Below are positions 27,401 to 34,347 of a stretch of DNA of 64,000 bases, one piece after another. The translations under genes and the position numbers were made by a program. Position 1 is the stretch's first letter, and each line of letters begins with the position of its first letter. The notes beneath the pieces were generated by a model. That model was given only the letters and a program-made list of their open reading frames with translations. It searched no databases and was not told where the DNA came from. Location of the stretch: NCBI RefSeq assembly GCF_041081105.1, contig NZ_CP163528.1, positions 3,224,001 to 3,288,000 on the forward strand, given 5' to 3'. Source of the DNA: Promicromonospora sp. Populi. GTDB taxonomy: Bacteria; Actinomycetota; Actinomycetes; Actinomycetales; Cellulomonadaceae.

Positions 27401-28143
27401 GGCGCGGGCGCCTCCTCGACGACCTTCTGGTTCCGGCGCTGCAGGGAGCAGTCCCGGTCGCCCAGCGTCACGACGCCGCCCGCGCCGTCGCCGAACACCT
27501 GGACCTCGATATGGCGCGCGCGCTCGACGAGCCGCTCCAGGAAGACGTCAGCCGTGCCGAACCCCGCCGCCGCGGTGCGCCGCACGGCGTCCCAGGCGGA
27601 CGCGAGCGCGTCGGCGTCCCGGCAGGCGCGCATCCCGATCCCGCCGCCGCCAGCGGTGGCCTTCAGCATCACCGGGAACCCGATCCGCTCGGCCTCCGCC
27701 ACCGCCTGGTCGACGTCGGCGAGCAGACCGGTCCCCGCGAGCAGGGGCACGCCGGCCGCGTCGGCGGCCGCACGGGCAGTGTGCTTGGCGCCGAACAGCT
27801 CCAGCTGGTCCGGCGTCGGCCCGACGAACGCGAGCCCGGCCGCCTCGACCTCGCGGGCGAAGCCCGCGTTCTCCGACAGGAAGCCGTAGCCCGGGTGGAT
27901 CGCGCCCGCGCCGGTCCGCAGCGCGGCAGCCACCACCAGGTCGCCGCGCAGGTAGCTCTGGGCGGCCGGAGCCGGACCCAGCGGCACTGCCTCGTCGGCG
28001 AGGTGCACGTGCAGCGCCCCGGCGTCGGCCGCCGAGTGCACCGCCACGGTGCGCAGGCCGAGGGCGCGCGCCGTCCGGATGATCCGTACCGCGATCTCGC
28101 CGCGGTTCGCGACGAGCAGCGTGTCGTAGGGCAGGCCGGTCAT
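24475..28143 (-). CDS. Biotin-dependent urea/guanidine carboxylase
   Basis: The 1222-residue enzyme begins with a biotin carboxylase domain ([46 protein letters not shown]). A KipA-like and a KipI-like carboxyltransferase part follow ([40 protein letters not shown]). It ends in a biotinyl domain with EAMKMEAP. It makes allophanate from urea, or carboxyguanidine from guanidine. The partner DUF1989 genes fit the guanidine route, in which the DUF1989 pair acts as carboxyguanidine deiminase. Substrate choice cannot be fixed by eye. Both ends overlap neighbours by ATGA. Confidence 0.92.
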   Translation of the reverse strand: [1222 protein letters not shown]

Positions 28144-28823
28144 GCGCGGCTTTCCGAACGGGTGACGACCACCCGGACGGGCGTCGGGTCGAACCCGTTG
28201 CACGGGTTGTTGATCTGCGGGCAGTTGGAGATCAGCACGAGCACGTCACGCTCCGCGCGCACGGAGACGGCCAGGCCGGGGGCGGAGATGCCGTCCACGA
28301 TGCCGAGCGCGCCGTCGGGGTCCACCGGCACGTTCATGAACCAGTTGATGTTCGAGACCAGGTCGCGCTTGCCCAGGCCGTGCCGGCCGCCGCCCAGCAG
28401 GAAGTTCTCCACGCAGGCGTGCTGCGCCCGCGTGTGGTGGCCGTAGCGCAGGGTGTTGGACTCCTTGGAGCAGGCGCCGCCCAGGGTGTCGTGCCGGCCG
28501 CAGGTGTCGGCGACCACGGTCATGAGCGCGCCGTGCTCGGCGTCGCGGAGCACGCTCCCGGTCGTGAGGTAGATCGTGTCCTGGCCCTGCAGGGTGTCGG
28601 GGGCGCTGTAGCTCAGCTCGGTGTTGTGCGCGTCGTAGGCCAGGAAGTCGACGGCCTGGTTGCCGCCCACGTCCACGAGCGTGAGCGTGTCGCCGGCGGT
28701 GATCACCCGGGTCCACGGGTTGCGGGCGGCCACTGTCTCGTCGTGGATGACGACGGCGTCCGCCGCGACCTCGGGCGGGACCACCGCGAGCGGGGCGGCG
28801 GCGGCTGGGCTGGCGGCGGTCAT
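28140..28823 (-). CDS. DUF1989 protein, urea-amidolyase-associated type 2 (carboxyguanidine deiminase subunit)
   Basis: About 227 residues of DUF1989. Conserved pieces are VDVGGNQAVDFLAYDAHNTE, a CGRHDTLGGACSKESNT segment and LVSNINWFMNVPVDPDG. The ending NCPQINNPCNGFDPTPVRV is the usual C-terminus of urea-amidolyase-associated protein 2. DUF1989 pairs beside such carboxylases have been shown in other bacteria to form carboxyguanidine deiminase. The Cys and His residues in the middle could be metal ligands. It is translationally coupled on both sides. Confidence 0.85.
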   Translation of the reverse strand: MTAASPAAAAPLAVVPPEVAADAVVIHDETVAARNPWTRVITAGDTLTLVDVGGNQAVDFLAYDAHNTELSYSAPDTLQGQDTIYLTTGSVLRDAEHGALMTVVADTCGRHDTLGGACSKESNTLRYGHHTRAQHACVENFLLGGGRHGLGKRDLVSNINWFMNVPVDPDGALGIVDGISAPGLAVSVRAERDVLVLISNCPQINNPCNGFDPTPVRVVVTRSESRA

Positions 28824-29677
28824 CGGGCGGCTCCTCGGGTGCGGCGGTGGGCTGTCGAGTTCTCGTACGCGCGCCGCCCCTCGGGCGTCGCGGCCCACCT
28901 GGGGTCGCCGGGCTGGGTCGGCGCCCCGGGCCAGGCCACGACGTCGAGCGGGCCCGCGACGAACTCCCGCCGGGAGTCCAGCGGGTGGGCGGTGCTCGCG
29001 AGGAGCACGATCAGCGGCAGCTCGGCCACCAGAGTGAGGCTCGCGGGGCCAGGCGAGCCCACGAAGGCGGCGCGGCCGGCGTCCGACACCGACACACCCT
29101 CGAAGAAGGTGACGCTCGGCGGGATGTCGCGCCGTGCCAGCCCGTGCTTGGCGGCCGCGAGCGCGAAGAGCTCGCGGCCGGCGGGGCTGGGGCCGAAAGC
29201 GTCGCCGCTGCCGTAGCGCTCCGTGTTGCGGGCCAGCGTGGACGTGCCGAACAGGGCGTCGTGGCGCGGGGCGTCGGCGCGGTTGCCCGCCGTGTCCTCG
29301 ACGATGGTCGCGAGCGCGCGGCCCTGGTCGGACAGGAGCAGGTGGCCGGTGGTGAGGAAGGCCTGCCACTGGACCTTGACCGTGTCCGCGACGTTGAGGC
29401 GCTCGGTGGGCTGGTCGGCGTGGAACGCCAGCAGGTGCGCGCAGGCATCGCCGGTGGTGTCCCGCACCCGCACACGCGTGCCGGCAGCGACGACCAGGCT
29501 TGTGTACCCGCCGGGCGGCACGGTCTCCGCCCAGACGAGGTCGTCCGCGGTGACGCCCTGGGGCAGGTCGCCCGGGTAGGCGGACGCGGGGTGGAGCACC
29601 CGGGGCAGCCCCGGGGCGGCTGCCCCTTCCTGCTCGCGGGCGTGGGCCTTCGCGCCCGTGGTGGTCGCGGTGGTCAT
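28820..29677 (-). CDS. DUF1989 protein, urea-amidolyase-associated type 1 (carboxyguanidine deiminase subunit)
   Basis: The 285-residue protein is the first gene of the operon. It shows the type 1 pattern: ETVPPGGYTSLVVAAGTRVR, DTTGDACAHLLAFHADQPTE and RLNVADTVKVQWQAFLT, then DIPPSVTFFEGVSV. It is the likely partner of the following DUF1989 protein. GGAGGT lies 6 bases before the ATG. The 109 bases to the divergent TetR gene contain a CTGTC/GACAG operator. No guanidine riboswitch pattern is visible in this leader. Confidence 0.87.
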   Translation of the reverse strand: MTTATTTGAKAHAREQEGAAAPGLPRVLHPASAYPGDLPQGVTADDLVWAETVPPGGYTSLVVAAGTRVRVRDTTGDACAHLLAFHADQPTERLNVADTVKVQWQAFLTTGHLLLSDQGRALATIVEDTAGNRADAPRHDALFGTSTLARNTERYGSGDAFGPSPAGRELFALAAAKHGLARRDIPPSVTFFEGVSVSDAGRAAFVGSPGPASLTLVAELPLIVLLASTAHPLDSRREFVAGPLDVVAWPGAPTQPGDPRWAATPEGRRAYENSTAHRRTRGAAR

Positions 29678-29694
29678 GGCACCTCCAAGAGTTT

Positions 29695-29708
29695 CTGTCG
29701 GGTGACAG
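29695..29708. promoter_or_regulatory. TetR-type operator before the DUF1989/carboxylase operon
   Basis: CTGTCGGGTGACAG is an inverted repeat with five-base arms CTGTC/GACAG (the second arm reads GACAG). It lies 18 bases before the DUF1989 start and in the region shared with the TetR gene. A closely matching perfect palindrome lies at the end of the TetR gene. Confidence 0.6.
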
Positions 29709-29786
29709 GAATAGGTTTTCGCCCGTGTGTTTCCCCCGGGCGCACGGCGAGGTAAATCCTGAGTTACACCAGGTAGCGTCAGGCGA

Positions 29787-30509
29787 GTGACCACTTCGAT
29801 CGTCGGCCAGGGCGCCACACCCGCGCCCCGACGCCCCGGCCGCCCCCGCGCGGACGGTGCGTCGCCCACCGGCCGCGGCACCGAGTCGGACCTCCTGTCC
29901 GCGGCCGCCCGCCTCTTCTGCACCGTGGGCTACACGGCCACCTCGACCCGCGCGATCGCCGACGCCGCAGGGGTGCGCCAGGCCTCGATGTACCACTGGT
30001 TCGGCACCAAGGCGGCGATCCTCCAGCGGCTGCTGCTCGACTCGGTCGAGCCCTCGCTCGAGTCCGCGCGCCTGCTGCTCGCCCGGCCCGAGGAGCCCGC
30101 GGTGCGGCTCTGGGCGCTCGCCCGGCTCGACGTCGAGCTGCTCTGCTCGGGCGAGCTCAACATCGGCGCGCTCTACCTGCTGCCCGAGGTGGCCGGGGAC
30201 GGGTTCGCGACCTTCCGCGAGCACCGCGAGCAGCTGCGCGCCGCCTACGGCGAGCTGGTCGCCGGGGCGGTCCGGCCCGACGCCGGGCACGACGACGCGG
30301 CCGCCGTGGTCCTGACCTTCGTGGAGAGTGTGATCCTGCGGCGCCGCGACGAGCCCGAGCTTGACGCCGCGAAGGCCGGGCAGCGCTACGCGGACCTGGT
30401 GCTACGGCTGCTGGGGCTGGACGACGACGACGTCGCCCGGGCTCGCGAGGCGGGCTCGGCACTGGCGGACGAAGCCCGCCCGCCGAAACCTGTCGGCCGA
30501 CAGAATTAA
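29787..30509 (+). CDS. TetR-family repressor of the DUF1989/carboxylase module
   Basis: The 240-residue protein starts with a disordered Pro/Arg-rich arm, then a TetR helix-turn-helix: AARLFCTVGYTATSTRAIAD and GVRQASMYHWFGTKAAILQR. The C-terminal ligand domain is helical with no recognisable motif. It is divergent from the four-gene operon and co-oriented with the transporter. The operator copies before both flanking units make it their likely regulator. GTG at 29787 is the start. Urea, guanidine or an intermediate could be the ligand, which is inference. Confidence 0.85.
   Translation: MTTSIVGQGATPAPRRPGRPRADGASPTGRGTESDLLSAAARLFCTVGYTATSTRAIADAAGVRQASMYHWFGTKAAILQRLLLDSVEPSLESARLLLARPEEPAVRLWALARLDVELLCSGELNIGALYLLPEVAGDGFATFREHREQLRAAYGELVAGAVRPDAGHDDAAAVVLTFVESVILRRRDEPELDAAKAGQRYADLVLRLLGLDDDDVARAREAGSALADEARPPKPVGRQN
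30490..30503. promoter_or_regulatory. TetR-type operator before the SSS transporter
   Basis: CTGTCGGCCGACAG is a perfect 14-base palindrome lying in the last codons of the TetR gene, 121 bases before the transporter start. It differs from the copy at 29695-29708 only in the central bases. The two sites bracket the regulator gene. Confidence 0.6.
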
Positions 30510-30624
30510 CTCACTCGTTCCACACACGCGACACGGGTGTGACGCGCGGCGAGATGAATAGGTCCTGCTACCGGACCCCATCCATCCGCCGCGCGCCACG
30601 CGGTCCTCCTTCGAGGAGCCACCC

Positions 30625-32112
30625 ATGATCATTGCAGGTATCGGCGTGACGGTGCTCGCCGTCGTCGTCATCGGAATAGTCGTCGCCCGAAAGGTCGACG
30701 GCGACTCAACCAACTACCTCGTCGCCGGGCGCCGCCTGGGCGTGCCGCTCGTGGGCGCGTCGCTCATGGCGGCCGCCGTCGACTCCAACGCCACCGTCGG
30801 CAACACCGACCTGACATCGCTGTTCGGCTTCTGGTCGGGGGCGTCGCTGGCCCTCGGCCTGGCCATCTGCCTGCTGCTGACGGGCCTGTTCCTGGCCAGG
30901 CGGCTGAACGGCATGGGCCTGTACACGCTCGCCGACTACTACCGGAACCGCTACGGACGCGGCGTCGAGGTGGCGGCCTCGGTACTGATGATCTTCGCGT
31001 TCGCGATCCTCATGGCCGGCAACCTCGTCGCGTGCGGGTTCCTCCTGGAGCACTTCGCCGGGCTGCCGTACTGGGCAGGCGTCGTGATCGCCGTGACCCT
31101 CGTGCTGATCTACACAGTGGGCGGCGGCATGTTCTCCGACGCCTACACCGCGGCCGTCCAGATCAGCATCACGTTGGTCGCCACGGCCGCGCTCGTGATC
31201 TGGTTCGGCACGACCATCGGCTTCCAGGTGCCCGAGGGGATGGGGCCGTTCGACCTGGAACAGCTCACGTCCACCGACTCCGGCGCGCCGATCAACTGGG
31301 CCACGCTGATCTCGCTCGGCATCGGCGACATCGTCGCCATCGACTTCATGCAGCGCGTCTTTTCCGCCCGGACGCCGCAGATCGCGCGGCGCGCCTGCTT
31401 CACCGCCGCCGCCGGCACCGCCGCGATCGGCGTCGCGTTCGCGATGGTGGCACTGGGCTCGGCGGCGATCGGCATCGACGCCGCCGACGGGCCGATGCTC
31501 TTCACGCTGCTCTCGGACCACGCGCCCGTGTGGCTGGCCGTCCTGGTGCTCTCGGGCATCGTCGCGGCGTCCTTCTCGACCGCCTCCGGCGCGATCCTGG
31601 CCACGTCCGCGGTAGCGGTGCGCAACATCATCGGCGTCCGCCGCGTCGCCCCGGCGGACGGCTCGTACGACCCCCTGCTGCGCTGGACCCGCGTCGCGAT
31701 GCTCCCGATCGTCGTGGTGGGGACCGTGATCGCCCTGACCGTGGCGCAGACCGGCATCCTGCTCACTCTCGCGTTCGACCTGATGCTGGCCTGCCTGGCC
31801 GTCCCGTTCCTGCTCGGTGTGTTCTGGAAGCGCGGCGGCACCGCGGCGGCGATCGCCGCGATGACCACCGGCCTCGTGGTGCGGTTCGGCCTGTTCGTGC
31901 TCACCCCCACCATCTACGGGGTGCCGAACGACATCGCGTACATCCCCAACGACCTGGTCCCGGCCACGTTCGACGGCTGGCCCACGATCTACGGGGCGAT
32001 CGTGTCCGTGGTGGCGTACGTGGTGGTGGCGCTGGTGCGCCCGGCCTCCGCGTCGATCGAGCCCGAGCCTGAGCCCGAGCCTGAGGCGGAGCTGGAGCCG
32101 GCGGTGGCCTGA
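30625..32112 (+). CDS. Sodium:solute symporter (SSS) family transporter
   Basis: About 495 residues with roughly 13 membrane helices. Family features are YLVAGRRLGVPLVGASLMAAA, LYTLADYYRNRYGRGVE and YTVGGGMFSDAYTAAVQISI. The C-terminus is an acidic Glu-Pro repeat. SSS members carry urea, proline, pantothenate and other solutes with sodium. Position behind the TetR gene and a shared operator suggest uptake of the substrate of the carboxylase operon (urea or guanidine). GAGGAG lies near the ATG. Confidence 0.85.
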   Translation: MIIAGIGVTVLAVVVIGIVVARKVDGDSTNYLVAGRRLGVPLVGASLMAAAVDSNATVGNTDLTSLFGFWSGASLALGLAICLLLTGLFLARRLNGMGLYTLADYYRNRYGRGVEVAASVLMIFAFAILMAGNLVACGFLLEHFAGLPYWAGVVIAVTLVLIYTVGGGMFSDAYTAAVQISITLVATAALVIWFGTTIGFQVPEGMGPFDLEQLTSTDSGAPINWATLISLGIGDIVAIDFMQRVFSARTPQIARRACFTAAAGTAAIGVAFAMVALGSAAIGIDAADGPMLFTLLSDHAPVWLAVLVLSGIVAASFSTASGAILATSAVAVRNIIGVRRVAPADGSYDPLLRWTRVAMLPIVVVGTVIALTVAQTGILLTLAFDLMLACLAVPFLLGVFWKRGGTAAAIAAMTTGLVVRFGLFVLTPTIYGVPNDIAYIPNDLVPATFDGWPTIYGAIVSVVAYVVVALVRPASASIEPEPEPEPEAELEPAVA

Positions 32113-32118
32113 GCCGTA

Positions 32119-32156
32119 CTCCGGGTCAGCCGCGCCGGCGGAGCGCTGACCCGGAG
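32119..32156 (+). terminator. Terminator after the SSS transporter
   Basis: CTCCGGGTCAGC (32119-32130) pairs perfectly with GCTGACCCGGAG (32145-32156) over a 14-base loop. A second, smaller hairpin CCGTCC/GGACGG follows at 32169-32186 and may serve the opposite strand. Confidence 0.65.
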
Positions 32157-32213
32157 GCTCAGCCCCGACCGTCCACGAAAGGACGGGGTGAAACAGAGAC
32201 GGGCCGGGTCGCG

Positions 32214-33323
32214 TCAGCCGCGGCGCTCGCGCACGGCCTTCGCCAGCTCGCGCAGGAGGTCCTCGGTCGTGTCCCAGTCCATGCACTTGTCGGTGACCGA
32301 CTGGCCGTAGGTGAGCTCGGACAGCGGGCCCGGCTGCTGCGCGCCGGCCTCGATGAAGCTCTCCATCATCAGGCCCGTGATCCCGCGCTCGCCGTCCGCG
32401 AGGCGGTTGGCGATCTCGTGCACCACGCCGGCCTGGCGCACGTGGTCCTTGCCCGAGTTGCCGTGGCTCGCGTCCACGATCACGCCGTTCACGACGGCGC
32501 CGCTCAGCCCGGAGTTGCGGGCCACGCGCAGCGCGGCGGCGACGTCCTCGGCCGAGTAGTTGGGACCGGAGCGTCCGCCGCGCAGGATCACGTGGCAGTC
32601 GGGGTTACCGGTGGTCTCGACGGCGGCGGCCCGCCCCTGACCGTCGGCTCCGAAGAAGGTGTGCTCGCTCGCGGCGGTGATGCAGCCGTCGACGGCGGTC
32701 TGGACGTCACCGTCGGTCGCGTTCTTGAACCCGACGGGCATCGAGAGGCCGGAGGCGAGCTGCCGGTGCACCTGCGACTCCACGTTGCGGGCCCCGATGG
32801 CACCCCAGGTCACGGCGTCGGCGATGTACTGCGGGCTGGTCGGCTCCAGGAACTCGGCCGCGGCGGGCACGCCGGCGTCGAGCACCCCGAGCAGCACCTC
32901 GCGGGCCAGGTTCAGGCCGTGCCGCACGTCGTGCGAACCGTCCAGGTGCGGGTCGTTGATCAGACCCTTCCAACCCACGGTGGTGCGCGGCTTCTCGAAG
33001 TACACGCGCATGACGACGACGAGGTCGTCGGACAGCTCACGCCGGAGCGTGGCGAGCCGTGCGGCGTAGTCGAGCGCGGCCGCCGGGTCGTGCACCGAGC
33101 ACGGGCCGACAATCGTCAGCAGGCGGTCGTCCTCGCCGGTCAGGACGTCACGCACCTCGCGGCGGGACGTGGTGACGAGGTCGCTGCGCGCGGTGCCGAG
33201 CGGCATCGCCTCAAGCAGGCTGTTGGGGGCCGGCAGCGGGTCGAGGGCGCGAATGCGCAGGTCGGAGGTGCGAGTACCGAGGTCGGAGGCCTCGGTGCTG
33301 GGTTCCGCGGGGGTGATGCTCAT
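32214..33323 (-). CDS. aroG: 3-deoxy-7-phosphoheptulonate (DAHP) synthase, class I
   Basis: The 369-residue enzyme makes DAHP from phosphoenolpyruvate and erythrose 4-phosphate, the first step of aromatic amino-acid synthesis. Motifs are TIVGPCSVHDPAAALDYA, VYFEKPRTTVGWKGLINDP, FKNATDGDVQ and VDASHGNSGKDH. ATG at 33323 (MSITPAEPSTE) is preferred; an upstream in-frame extension lacks homology. Its 5' leader holds a small aromatic peptide frame and a terminator-like hairpin, so expression is probably set by attenuation. Confidence 0.95.
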   Translation of the reverse strand: MSITPAEPSTEASDLGTRTSDLRIRALDPLPAPNSLLEAMPLGTARSDLVTTSRREVRDVLTGEDDRLLTIVGPCSVHDPAAALDYAARLATLRRELSDDLVVVMRVYFEKPRTTVGWKGLINDPHLDGSHDVRHGLNLAREVLLGVLDAGVPAAAEFLEPTSPQYIADAVTWGAIGARNVESQVHRQLASGLSMPVGFKNATDGDVQTAVDGCITAASEHTFFGADGQGRAAAVETTGNPDCHVILRGGRSGPNYSAEDVAAALRVARNSGLSGAVVNGVIVDASHGNSGKDHVRQAGVVHEIANRLADGERGITGLMMESFIEAGAQQPGPLSELTYGQSVTDKCMDWDTTEDLLRELAKAVRERRG

Positions 33324-33410
33324 CGGGATCGGGGCTCCTGGTAGGCGGATCTGGTTCGAGGAACCGGACGGCCCGCCACCGACTCCTGGTCCGGAGCGGC
33401 CCGTCTCGGT

Positions 33411-33449
33411 CAAGACGAAGGGCCTGGACGCGATCTGCGTCCCAGGCCC
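33411..33449 (-). terminator. Attenuator hairpin in the DAHP synthase leader
   Basis: On the minus strand GGGCCTGGGACGC pairs with GCGTCCAGGCCC (one bulged G, 5-base loop) and is followed by TTCGTCTT. It lies 22 bases after the leader-peptide stop and 88 bases before the DAHP synthase start. An alternative antiterminator is not clear by eye. Confidence 0.65.
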
Positions 33450-33470
33450 TGGCTCCGGGTGGAAGGTTGG

Positions 33471-33536
33471 TCAGGCGTGCGCCCGCCGGGCTCCACCAGG
33501 AGCCGACGTAAAGCGCCAATACCAACGAATGTCCAC
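33471..33536 (-). CDS. Aromatic leader peptide (21 residues) of DAHP synthase
   Basis: A GTG frame reads MDIRWYWRFTSAPGG and ends six residues later at TGA 33473-33471. Trp, Tyr, Trp and Phe occur within five codons, in a short frame ahead of a terminator-like hairpin and the DAHP synthase gene. This is the layout of transcription attenuation, where ribosome stalling at scarce Trp, Tyr or Phe would favour read-through. The GTG lies exactly 6 bases after a -10-like TACCTT, so the mRNA may be leaderless. An overlapping ATG at 33539 reads another frame with far fewer aromatic residues. Confidence 0.75.
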   Translation of the reverse strand: MDIRWYWRFTSAPGGARRAHA

Positions 33537-33542
33537 ATGAAA

Positions 33543-33571
33543 AAGGTAGCCCCCGCCCCGCGGGCTGTCCA
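33543..33571 (-). promoter_or_regulatory. Promoter of the aromatic leader / DAHP synthase gene
   Basis: TGGACA (33571-33566) and TACCTT (33548-33543) are separated by exactly 17 bases on the minus strand. The expected transcription start falls on the GTG of the leader peptide. Confidence 0.6.
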
Positions 33572-33593
33572 CCGGATCCCGGGATGCGGTTGG

Positions 33594-34328
33594 TCACTCT
33601 CTTGCGTAGCGCACCACGAACGCCCGCAGGATGCGCATGGGCTCGACGATCGGCACGGCGACGCAGCGCTCCCGCACCAGCTCCGCCTCCTCTGGCGGAA
33701 AGTAGCCGTAGTCCCGGTAGACGGCGATCCGCTGCACGATGCCCTCGACGTCCAGCTCGGGGTGGAACTGGGTGGCGTACAGGTTCTGCTTGATCCGGAA
33801 CATCTGCACCGGGCACTCGGCCGACGAGGCGAGCAGCACTGCGCCGTCGGGCAGCTTGCGTACCGCCTCCTTGTGCCCCACGTAGGCCGCGAAGGTCTGC
33901 GGCAGGCCCGCGAGCAGCGGGTCCGCCGCCGCGTCCGGCGTGAGCTCGACCTCGATGGGTCCCACCGGCTCCCCGAACGTCCCGTCGATCACCGCGCCCT
34001 GGTGCGCGCCCAATGTGCCGACGCCGTAGCAGGCGCCGAGGAACGGGAAGTCGCGGGCGACTATCTGATCGAGCAGCCCCGCGAGCTCCGACTCGACGCG
34101 TCGCTGCACCGGGCTCTTCTGCTCCGCGGGGTCGGAGGAGTTGAACGGGCCCCCGCCCACGAGCACACCCGAGTAGTCGTCGAGGTCAACCGCCGGCAGG
34201 GGGCCTTGCTCCAGGCGCACCCGGTGGAGCTGCTCCGGTTCCAGGCCCCCGTACCGGCAGAACGCCGCGTACTCGGCGTCCGCAGCGACGTCCTCGGCGC
34301 GCGTCGCCACCAGGAGAAACGGCTTCAT
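33594..34328 (-). CDS. Class I glutamine amidotransferase-like protein
   Basis: The 244-residue protein has the class I GATase triad: Cys in FLGACYGVGTLG, then His and Glu in TQFHPELDVEG. It resembles the stand-alone GMP-synthase-type amidotransferase domains common in actinobacteria. Without a synthase partner the acceptor is unknown. It starts 19 bases after the permease stop, so it may be the last gene of the GntR-led operon. The DAHP synthase promoter lies just downstream. Confidence 0.85.
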   Translation of the reverse strand: MKPFLLVATRAEDVAADAEYAAFCRYGGLEPEQLHRVRLEQGPLPAVDLDDYSGVLVGGGPFNSSDPAEQKSPVQRRVESELAGLLDQIVARDFPFLGACYGVGTLGAHQGAVIDGTFGEPVGPIEVELTPDAAADPLLAGLPQTFAAYVGHKEAVRKLPDGAVLLASSAECPVQMFRIKQNLYATQFHPELDVEGIVQRIAVYRDYGYFPPEEAELVRERCVAVPIVEPMRILRAFVVRYARE

Positions 34329-34347
34329 GACAAGAGGGTAGGTGAGA

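Noticed and set aside
29752..29768. GTAA...TTAC symmetric motif before the TetR gene as a GlnR site
   Set aside because: It does not fit the gTnAC-n6-GaAAC spacing and bases well enough to list as a site.
29678..29786. Guanidine (ykkC-type) riboswitch in the DUF1989 leader
   Set aside because: I looked for the conserved ykkC segments on the minus strand and saw none; the leader is short and contains an inverted-repeat operator.
33537..33539. ATG at 33539 as the leader-peptide start
   Set aside because: Its frame has few aromatic codons and runs into the hairpin, while the GTG frame at 33536 carries Trp-Tyr-Trp-Arg-Phe and stops before it.
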